Shown piece by piece: positions 58,590 to 64,000 of a DNA stretch of 64,000 bases (position 1 is the stretch's first letter; each line of letters starts with the position of its first letter). The position numbers were made by a program, and so were the translations under genes. The DNA is from Bacteroidales bacterium (GTDB taxonomy: Bacteria; Bacteroidota; Bacteroidia; Bacteroidales; UBA932). The stretch is taken from NCBI GenBank assembly GCA_017428945.1, contig JAFRPW010000006.1:122136-186135 (forward strand), written 5' to 3'. The notes under the pieces were generated by a model. That model saw nothing but the letters and a program-made list of their open reading frames with translations, searched no databases and was not told the DNA's origin.

Positions 58590-59384
58590 ATGTTACTGAG
58601 CCTTCTGTATGTAATACTTTCCGGCATTGCGCTTCCTGTGGGCGGAATCCAGATGCAGTATCTGTGGAGAAACCAGCTGGGGGACGTGTATTCCCTGGGC
58701 CTTGGTTCCGCCGCGTGCCTTGGCGCCGCTGCGGCCACCATGACTGGCTGGTGCTCGCTCACGGTAGGAAGTTTCATCTGCACGCTCATCTGCACCCTGG
58801 TGTGCTTTTTTGTGACGCTGAAAGTGAATACGCAGCAGCTCATCACCTTTGGAATCCTGTTTGGCACGTTCATCGGCAGTCTTGGCACCATAGTGGTAAC
58901 AAACGCGCCCACGGGAGACCTTCTCAAGCAGTATTACCTCTGGGGAGCGGCCAATTTCAGGCTGGAGGGAGTGACGACGGGTGATATCATCTTCTCGGTG
59001 TCGCTCTTTGCCATCGGCCTTGCGGCGGCTCTCACCCAGGCCGGGCGCCTCACAAGCCACTTCCGGGAGCAGACTGAAATCCCAAACAGCGGCAAAGCCC
59101 TCCTTCTTCTTGCCATAATGTGCCTTGTAACCAGCTCTGTAAGCATCTGCGGGCCCATCGGCTTCATTTCATTGGGCGTTCCAAACCTGAGCCGCCTCAT
59201 CTGCAAGAGCACAGATATCCGTAAGCACTATATCATCAGCAGCGCCATGGGCATCGGCCTTCTGCTGATAACATATCTGGTTGTCCAGTACGTCAATTTT
59301 GGCATCTACCTCCCCATCAGTGCCACCATGGCCATCCTTGCCCTGCCGCTTATGGCCATGATTTTCATAAAAGGGAAAAACTAG
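58590..59384 (+). CDS. FecCD-family ABC transporter permease, N-terminally short
   Basis: The 264-residue membrane protein matches FecCD/BtuC-type permeases: GIALPVGGIQMQYLWRNQLGDVYSLGLGSAACLGA corresponds to the family's SG...Q...RNPLA.P..LG...GA block, and CGPIGFISLGVPNLSRL to GPIGFIGL..PH..R. Family members are usually about 330 residues; the first TM helix and the RLPR motif that precede this block are missing here. ATG 58590 directly follows a promoter, and the region upstream is repeat B3, so the 5' end may have been lost. No ATPase or binding protein is adjacent. It is either a reduced permease or a decaying gene under a new promoter. Confidence 0.75.
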   Translation: MLLSLLYVILSGIALPVGGIQMQYLWRNQLGDVYSLGLGSAACLGAAAATMTGWCSLTVGSFICTLICTLVCFFVTLKVNTQQLITFGILFGTFIGSLGTIVVTNAPTGDLLKQYYLWGAANFRLEGVTTGDIIFSVSLFAIGLAAALTQAGRLTSHFREQTEIPNSGKALLLLAIMCLVTSSVSICGPIGFISLGVPNLSRLICKSTDIRKHYIISSAMGIGLLLITYLVVQYVNFGIYLPISATMAILALPLMAMIFIKGKN

Positions 59385-59388
59385 TATT

Positions 59389-60120
59389 ATGACAAGACAT
59401 ATCATTACTTGCATGGTTGCGGCCGTTCTCAGTTTGAGTGCCGCTTTTGCCCAGACCTTTGAACCATATATTCCGGAAAACGAGATGCCGGACGTCGTAC
59501 AGGTGCTCCCTGCCCCTCCGGCAGACCCCAGCCCGGAATTTGACCGCGACATCATGCGTTACATGTGGGGCAAGCAGCAGCGCCGCGACCCGGCCCGTCT
59601 GGAAATGGCGGTACGTGATGCCATCTGGAGCATGGATACCACGCTTGTGATCCTTGGAGAACCCTTCGGCCTCAAAATCTCAAAAGATGGGACTCCTGCA
59701 ATCTATGAGGTGCTTACAAGGGGCATTACTACCATAGAGAACATCCGTTTCCGCCCCAAGGCATACTATTTCCGCATGCGTCCCTTTGCCTATTTCCAGG
59801 AGCCGTCAATCTTCCCTCAGGACGATGAATGGCTGGCCACGGAGGGCTCCTATCCTTCTGGCCATACTATCCGCGCCTGGGCCTGCGCCCTCATTATGGC
59901 GCAGATAAACCCTGCTGCGGCAGAGGCGGTTTTTGCCCGCGCATGGCTCTCCGGAGAAAGCCGCGTCATCTCCGGCTGCCACTGGCAGAGCGACGTGGAT
60001 GCCAGCCGTCCCGTCGCCGGCATAGGCTATTCCCGCCTTCAGACCTCCGCTGAGTTCCAGCGTGCCATGTCCCGCGCCCAGATGGAGTTTCGCCTTCTCA
60101 CCGCCGGTAAGAGCCGGTAG
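59389..60120 (+). CDS. Class A non-specific acid phosphatase (PAP2 superfamily)
   Basis: The 243-residue exported protein (signal MTRHIITCMVAAVLSLSAAFAQ) has the full PAP2 signature: KAYYFRMRPF (KxxxxxxRP), GSYPSGHTIRAWA (PSGH) and SRVISGCHWQSDVDASR (SRxxxxxHxxxD). This is the class A bacterial acid phosphatase pattern, a periplasmic enzyme releasing phosphate from organic phosphomonoesters. It starts 4 nt after the permease gene and is probably co-transcribed with it. Confidence 0.92.
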   Translation: MTRHIITCMVAAVLSLSAAFAQTFEPYIPENEMPDVVQVLPAPPADPSPEFDRDIMRYMWGKQQRRDPARLEMAVRDAIWSMDTTLVILGEPFGLKISKDGTPAIYEVLTRGITTIENIRFRPKAYYFRMRPFAYFQEPSIFPQDDEWLATEGSYPSGHTIRAWACALIMAQINPAAAEAVFARAWLSGESRVISGCHWQSDVDASRPVAGIGYSRLQTSAEFQRAMSRAQMEFRLLTAGKSR

Positions 60121-60152
60121 AAGATATACATGGTGTTCTGATGTTTTTTTAT

Positions 60153-60160
60153 TATTTTTG
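60153..60160 (+). promoter_or_regulatory. -7 box before the DUF5674 gene
   Basis: TATTTTTG fits TAnnTTTG and ends 14 nt before the ATG at 60175. No TTTG is seen at -33. Confidence 0.45.
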
Positions 60161-60174
60161 TCAAAAAAGTACTC

Positions 60175-60516
60175 ATGCAGATTCTTCAGCAGCCCATATC
60201 AAGAGAAGAGCTCCGTACGCTGGCCCAAAACACATTCGGCGATATGATCAAATGCGTAGCCGATGTCCAGAAGGGTCTCCTGGCCCTCGATGCCGATTTG
60301 CATGCCGATCTGGAGCGTATGCTATTGGAGAATGGTTCTGTCCAGGAGAACCTATGGGGATTCAACCTTTGGGTGGAGGAAGAAGGTGAGGATTTCATCG
60401 AATACGATTCGCTCATCAATATACGGTCCTGGCAGGGCAATCCTTCAAGAGGTGTGGAGAATCCTGAGGTTCGGGCGGCCATTGAAAATATTGTCGACAA
60501 ATTCGTTACCGCATAA
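60175..60516 (+). CDS. DUF5674-family protein
   Basis: The 113-residue protein shows the conserved plan of DUF5674 as I know it: PISREELRTLAQNTFGDMIKCVADVQ, HADLERMLLENGS, QENLWGFNLW, EFIEYDSLINIRSWQGNPSRGVENPEVR. The best preserved residues cluster in the DSLINIR..QGN.SRGVE block, which suggests a conserved polar site. No signal peptide or TM segment is seen. The function is unknown. The stop codon is directly followed by the ATG of the next gene, so the two form a tight bicistronic pair; the Fic gene lies convergent beyond them. Confidence 0.75.
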   Translation: MQILQQPISREELRTLAQNTFGDMIKCVADVQKGLLALDADLHADLERMLLENGSVQENLWGFNLWVEEEGEDFIEYDSLINIRSWQGNPSRGVENPEVRAAIENIVDKFVTA

Positions 60517-60846
60517 ATGCAGCATTCCTCTCTGGAAAACGGCCGTTGGGCCGACCTGAGTTTTCCGCAGCAGATGGCAAACATCGGCAGCGAGACTTCC
60601 CGTGTACTTAAGGCATTGGAAGCTGGAAAAGAAAGCCGAGCCCAGAGCGCCTTTGCCCGTTTTCAGGAGCTCATGGACCTTACCATCCGATATGGCAGGA
60701 AGAATGAAGGTATAATTGCCCGCAGTGCCATGTGGGAAGAACTCTGCCGTCTGCGCGAGCTATACTGCGCTGCATTTCTGGAGCACAATTTGCCGGAACT
60801 TGCTGCCGCCAACCGGTATTTTGACCAATTTGCGGCCCGGCGCTAG
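60517..60846 (+). CDS. Small conserved helical protein paired with DUF5674
   Basis: The 109-residue, mostly helical protein opens with HSSLENGRWADLSFPQQMANIGSETSRVLKALEAG. The NG.W..LSF..QMANIGSE motif is one I associate with a widespread uncharacterised family of about 100-120 residues; it ends with ANRYFDQFAARR, again typical. No catalytic residues are evident. It starts immediately after the DUF5674 stop. Possible roles include a toxin-antitoxin or other two-protein regulatory module, but there is no direct evidence for this. Confidence 0.65.
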   Translation: MQHSSLENGRWADLSFPQQMANIGSETSRVLKALEAGKESRAQSAFARFQELMDLTIRYGRKNEGIIARSAMWEELCRLRELYCAAFLEHNLPELAAANRYFDQFAARR

Positions 60847-60910
60847 TGTTGCAATGACTCCAAAAGCATCAGGCAGGCGTCATAAAGCCTTAAATAGGGG
60901 GGCGATTATC

Positions 60911-62206
60911 TTATAGGGCGGACAGATAAGCCATATATTTGTGAACCAGGTCAGAGGAAGACAAACTGCCTGATTCAAAACGTTCATAGTCCAGGTCAGA
61001 TATCCGTTCCCTGATTTCAGTGCCGTCGTATGCGGCAGCTAGATAATGCCCCCTTTCTCCCGGTTCAACGCGAATGTCCCGGAAATGCATCAGGAATTCA
61101 TCGGCTTTCACATAATTGATGGCATATTCTACCTTTCGCGTCCTGCCGGGATAGGCCGATAAGATGCCCTTATTTACGAGGTCGGCAATATCCCTTAAAG
61201 CGGTATCAAGGGAGACGTCCCCCAGCCGGGACCAGTTCTGCGCGGTAAGCTTTGCCTCTTTGCCGTCCAGAAAGATGTTCAGCACTTTCCTTTGCCGCTG
61301 GGATAGTTCTACCCCGGAGAATTCACGCCAAAATACCGACTTATTCAGGATTCCGCTAAGCGTTTCCAGGGAGCTGTCCACGGCCCTGCCAAGACAGGCT
61401 GCATACCATTCCAACCATGGGGTTATATCCCCGTCATGGCAGAAGCGCTGCGTTTTCTCCAGGATGGCATAATAGTCTTTCTTCTCCTTCTCTATTTCCC
61501 GGGACATGCTGAAGAAACGTCCGTTTCCGCCGCCTATTGCTGCCAGGGCCATATCAGCAATGGCCCGCCCGATACGGCCGTTGCCATCATCAAAAGGATG
61601 TATGCTTACGAAGACAAGATGGGCAATGGCAGACCTGATGATATGTGAGATTCCCCTCTCGCTATTGAACCAGTACATGAATTCTTCCATATAGTCGTTC
61701 ACATCGGAGGCGGGCGGAGCCATATAATGGACTTTTTCACGCCCCATGGAGCCGGATATAACCTGAACGTCTCCATCCCGGTAGCGCCCTACGTTAATTG
61801 GATAGGATCCGCTCTTCCCGGTGGGGAACAGTGCGCAGTGCCATCCAAAGATGCGCTCCCTGTCAAGGGGAATGTCGCAATTGCGCGTCGCGTCCAGCAT
61901 CATATCCACTACGCCTTCCATAAAGTGGGTGGAAGTGCCGGTAGTTTCGATATTTGTGACCCCAAGGAGCCGGACAATGGAAGAACGAACGTCGTCTGTA
62001 TTGAGGTTGATTCCTTCAATTCGGAAAGAGGACACAATGTCTTGAGTGAGAATCTCTACGGAAGCGCCGGACCGGTCGTCTTCTGCAAGAGAGGCAATCC
62101 TGCCGTGCAAAAAGCCAATGCCCGCACTGACCTTTTCGACGAGAGCAGAAATCTTGTCTCTGTCCCAATTGAAGTGCATCCAGTCGTATCTTTCGTATAT
62201 CCACAT
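60911..62206 (-). CDS. Fic-domain protein with N-terminal inhibitory motif and C-terminal winged helix
   Basis: Fic proteins usually transfer AMP from ATP to target proteins. ATG 62206 gives 431 residues: a DUF4172-like N-terminus (YERYDWMHFNWDRDKI), the inhibitory helix S60FRIEG65 fitting (S/T)xxxE(G/N), the Fic core IHPFDDGNGRIGRA (near residue 203) with the full HPFx(D/E)GNGR motif, and a C-terminal winged-helix region (QRKVLNIFLDG, NWSRLGDVSLDTALRDIADLVNKGILSAYPGRTRKVEYAIN). A final acidic tail of about 50 residues is less common. The DNA-binding region and the operator-like repeats in the promoter suggest autoregulation. A longer frame upstream runs through the promoter and is rejected. 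Confidence 0.9.
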   Translation of the reverse strand: MWIYERYDWMHFNWDRDKISALVEKVSAGIGFLHGRIASLAEDDRSGASVEILTQDIVSSFRIEGINLNTDDVRSSIVRLLGVTNIETTGTSTHFMEGVVDMMLDATRNCDIPLDRERIFGWHCALFPTGKSGSYPINVGRYRDGDVQVISGSMGREKVHYMAPPASDVNDYMEEFMYWFNSERGISHIIRSAIAHLVFVSIHPFDDGNGRIGRAIADMALAAIGGGNGRFFSMSREIEKEKKDYYAILEKTQRFCHDGDITPWLEWYAACLGRAVDSSLETLSGILNKSVFWREFSGVELSQRQRKVLNIFLDGKEAKLTAQNWSRLGDVSLDTALRDIADLVNKGILSAYPGRTRKVEYAINYVKADEFLMHFRDIRVEPGERGHYLAAAYDGTEIRERISDLDYERFESGSLSSSDLVHKYMAYLSAL

Positions 62207-62223
62207 GCTGTTTCTGCATTTAA

Positions 62224-62283
62224 TTCGCAACAAATATATGTATTTGCGAATAAATAACAAAATTAATTTGCAGAAGTTGCGAA
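62224..62283 (-). promoter_or_regulatory. Fic promoter with three TTGCGAA half-sites
   Basis: Minus strand: TTTG (62261-62258), 19 bp, TATATTTG (62238-62231), 24 nt to the ATG. TTCGCAA (62224-62230) and TTGCGAA (62244-62250) form an inverted pair around the -7 box, with the second copy inside the spacer; a third TTGCGAA is at 62277-62283. The remaining bases of this gene-free stretch (up to 62297) show nothing else; from 62298 the IS begins. Confidence 0.65.
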
Positions 62284-62435
62284 TTATAACGCGCTGGTGA
62301 CCTTCCCTGAGAATGGTTGACACTTTGGGGGTGGTTAAACTAAGATTGTTTACGCATTCACTGGACCGGTTTACATCGGAGGGCCCATTCCCCTAAAGTA
62401 GTTGTCAAACGTACTGTTTCCGTTGACATTATGCT

Positions 62436-62459
62436 GGAAGACAAGAGTCTTCCTTTTTT
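62436..62459 (+). terminator. Inward-protecting terminator in the IS left end
   Basis: GGAAGAC and GTCTTCC enclose 4 nt and are followed by six T on the plus strand. It would stop transcription entering from the Fic side before it runs antisense through the transposase. Confidence 0.6.
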
Positions 62460-62460
62460 G

Positions 62461-62496
62461 TTGGTGGTTGCCGATCGTACGGCAGGCAACCACCAA
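62461..62496. repeat. 12-bp perfect inverted repeat in the IS left end
   Basis: TTGGTGGTTGCC and GGCAACCACCAA flank a 12-nt loop, directly after the terminator. It lies 27 nt beyond the OrfB stop and may stabilise the mRNA end or block read-through. Confidence 0.65.
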
Positions 62497-62523
62497 CCGC
62501 GCATCAAAGATATATACTTTTTC

Positions 62524-63528
62524 CTACACTGCCACCTCCTCTTCTAAAGTTTCTTCCGTAAGTCCTGATAATTCCGGAGCATATACACCCAGTTGCTGTG
62601 TGTTCTGAATGGCCGTCGGATGGTAATAGTTTTTCCAGCGGCGCTGCTGCTCACCATATTGACTATGAGCTTGTCCCGGCGTCTGCCAGCCAATACTCAT
62701 ATGCGGCCTTTGTGTGTTGTAGAAGTCTATAATGCGGGTAAGCTCCACCTTACAGTCCGCACGTGTAGGAATGGTCATTTTGTAGAGCCACTCGCCCTTG
62801 AGGATACCATTGGCCCGCTCTGCAATGGCATTTTCCAGCGGATCTCCGCTCTGGGTCATGCTGATACTTATGCCGTGGCTCTTGAGCTCGGACACATAGG
62901 CATCGCTACAATACTGACAGCCTCTGTCTGAGTGGTGGATGAGGCGGTGAGCCGTCTCTTCGTCAATGGTGGCCAGGGCCATTCTTAAGGCCTCCAGCGG
63001 GTATATTGTCTCCAAGGTGGGGCCCAGGGCCCACCCGACAATCTTGTGCGAATAGGCATCCGTTATCAGCGAAAGATAGCAGACGCCCTCTTCCGTTTCT
63101 ATGTACGTTATATCACTGACCCATATCTCATTGGGGCGGTGCGGAACCACATCCTTGATGAGGTTCGGGTACTTCCGGTAATGATGGTTCGAGTCTGTAG
63201 TCTTATAACGCCTTCGTCGACGGATATGGACCATCAGCCCATTCTTCCGGAGGATCTCAATGAATGCATCTCGGCCAGGCATACAGCCGGTCTCCTTGAA
63301 CAACGTGCTGATAATGATGTACAGCTTCACACAGCCAAGGCCTGGATTATCCTTGCGGTAATCCTTCGCTTTCTCAACAATCAGCGGCTCGATGGCATCC
63401 TCTGCGAAGTCGTTCTCCTTGTGCTTATAGAATGATTGCCTGCTATAACCAAACAGCCCGCAGAGAGCCCCCAGAGATGCTTCCGGGGTGCTCTCGCGTA
63501 GCAGGGCTACTGTTTGGTGCCAGATTTT
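62524..63528 (-). CDS. IS3-family transposase OrfB (DDE integrase core), expressed by frameshift
   Basis: The frame is open from the A7 slippery site (63531-63525) and reads ALLRESTPEASLGALCGLFGYSRQSFYKHK before reaching the GTG-initiated part at 63330. Downstream are the HTH-like region, RPNEIWVSDITYIETEEGVCYLSLITDAYSHKIVGW with the first catalytic Asp, IHHSDRGCQYCSDAYVSEL with the second, and SGDPLENAIAERANGILKGEW with the catalytic Glu: a complete DDE triad of the rve type. It should be made as an OrfAB fusion by -1 frameshifting. It appears intact. Confidence 0.9.
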   Translation of the reverse strand, partial: KIWHQTVALLRESTPEASLGALCGLFGYSRQSFYKHKENDFAEDAIEPLIVEKAKDYRKDNPGLGCVKLYIIISTLFKETGCMPGRDAFIEILRKNGLMVHIRRRRRYKTTDSNHHYRKYPNLIKDVVPHRPNEIWVSDITYIETEEGVCYLSLITDAYSHKIVGWALGPTLETIYPLEALRMALATIDEETAHRLIHHSDRGCQYCSDAYVSELKSHGISISMTQSGDPLENAIAERANGILKGEWLYKMTIPTRADCKVELTRIIDFYNTQRPHMSIGWQTPGQAHSQYGEQQRRWKNYYHPTAIQNTQQLGVYAPELSGLTEETLEEEVAV

Positions 63529-63947
63529 TTTCTGATCGGGATGTTGAAGGTCTCTTCGGCCACGTCGATCATCGTGTCATATGCCTTGGAACGTAACTTC
63601 TCCAATTCCAGGGCCTTCTGGAGCTGCTTGTTCTCAGCCTCCAGTTCCTTCACCCGATCTTCAGGACTTTTCTTTGCCATAGGATCAGAGGGATTGGTTT
63701 CGTCCTGCAAAGATACCAATTCCTTTTCATTCACGTACTTGTCCATCCAGTTGAATAGTATCTGCCGTGAACTCAGATGATACTTCTCCACAATCTGACT
63801 GGCTGGCACATGGCCGCTGACATACTCGGCAACTATGGCAATCCGGTCTTCCTCGTTAAACTTGAACTTACCTGTTGGAACCGTTTTCCATTCGCGGCGG
63901 AGGTGGTCTTCGTCCCATACCAATACTTCTTTCATTACTGCTTCCAT
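63507..63947 (-). CDS. IS3-family transposase OrfA (helix-turn-helix protein)
   Basis: From ATG 63947 the product has 146 residues: a HTH region FNEEDRIAIVAEYVSGHVPASQIVEKYHLSSRQILFNWMDKY and a leucine-zipper-like coiled coil (EDRVKELEAENKQLQKALELEKLRSKAYDTMI), as in IS3 OrfA proteins that bind the IS ends and dimerise. It ends IRKKSGTKQ at a TAG; the two Lys codons lie in AAAAAAA, where a -1 slip joins it to OrfB. A TTG at 63980 inside the terminal repeat is an unlikely start. Confidence 0.85.
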   Translation of the reverse strand: MEAVMKEVLVWDEDHLRREWKTVPTGKFKFNEEDRIAIVAEYVSGHVPASQIVEKYHLSSRQILFNWMDKYVNEKELVSLQDETNPSDPMAKKSPEDRVKELEAENKQLQKALELEKLRSKAYDTMIDVAEETFNIPIRKKSGTKQ

Positions 63948-64000
63948 TTCACTGTACTCTTTTTCCCCGTACAGTGTCAACTTTTTTCAGTTCAAGTCAT

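Larger units (their letters stand above)
62298..63999 (-). mobile_element. IS3-family insertion sequence, about 1.7 kb
   Basis: The left end TGACCTTCCCTGAGAATGG and the complement of the right end TGACTTGAACTGAAAAAAG align as imperfect inverted repeats of about 28 bp, both continuing into GTTGACACT and starting with TG as IS3 ends do. Inside lie OrfA and OrfB on the minus strand joined by an A7 frameshift site. The right flank is one base long, so no target duplication can be checked. 226 nt lie between the OrfB stop and the left end, longer than usual, and hold two hairpins. Confidence 0.85.

Overview
The window reads as a chromosome segment from a member of the Bacteroidales (Bacteroidota), probably an uncultured gut or rumen type with fairly high GC (by eye about 55%). 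Evidence: a SusC/SusD pair with surface lipoproteins; S46 peptidase; NagB-LmbE fusion; EF-G paralogue; CoaX-porin-TPR-LptC-PpiD gene order; almost no Shine-Dalgarno sequences; and Bacteroides-type promoter boxes (TAnnTTTG, sometimes with TTTG 19-20 bp upstream) before most transcription units. Genus cannot be fixed from the sequence alone.

Layout. 1-7.0 kb: cell-envelope block on + (coaX end, outer-membrane protein, TPR protein, lptC, PpiD-like foldase, ychF). 7.1-12.9 kb: - strand galK with a coupled CpXC zinc protein, a secreted endonuclease/phosphatase-like protein, and a large gluzincin peptidase/propeller/putative barrel protein. 13-17.6 kb: thioredoxin-like lipoprotein, a thyA-folA-NSS transporter operon on -, galM. 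17.8-20.4 kb: mutS between two copies of a 123-bp structured repeat. 20.6-23.4 kb: two small lipoproteins and a kelch-propeller/TM/AraC one-component regulator. 23.4-31.1 kb: glycosyltransferase, YfhO membrane protein, then rnhB, mrp and an S46 dipeptidyl peptidase on -. 31.2-46.3 kb: a polysaccharide utilisation locus that looks aimed at acetylated beta-mannan: a divergent GH2 beta-mannosidase-like lipoprotein, SusC, SusD, a duplicated surface binding lipoprotein, two tandem GH26 mannanases, a SASA-type acetylesterase and a two-domain esterase. galK and galM elsewhere in the window could handle galactose released from galactomannan.

46.5-54.1 kb: EF-G2-like translation factor flanked by inverted copies of a multi-hairpin repeat, then a Gfo/Idh/MocA oxidoreductase, nagB, NagB-LmbE fusion and an NPP-type phosphodiesterase on -. 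54.2-60.1 kb: MMPL/RND permease, cardiolipin synthase-like lipoprotein, a FecCD permease that looks 5' truncated, class A acid phosphatase. 60.2-64.0 kb: a DUF5674 protein with a small conserved partner, a Fic protein with a candidate operator, and an almost complete IS3-family element (62298-63999).

The most unusual content is not in the core genes. Three dispersed repeat families (called A, B and C here) sit between genes; one member forms the C-terminus of YfhO, another repeat-derived stretch lies in frame inside YfhO, and a third supplies part of a promoter. In addition, eight genes have a -7 box ending only 3-8 nt before the start codon, which implies leaderless or nearly leaderless mRNAs.
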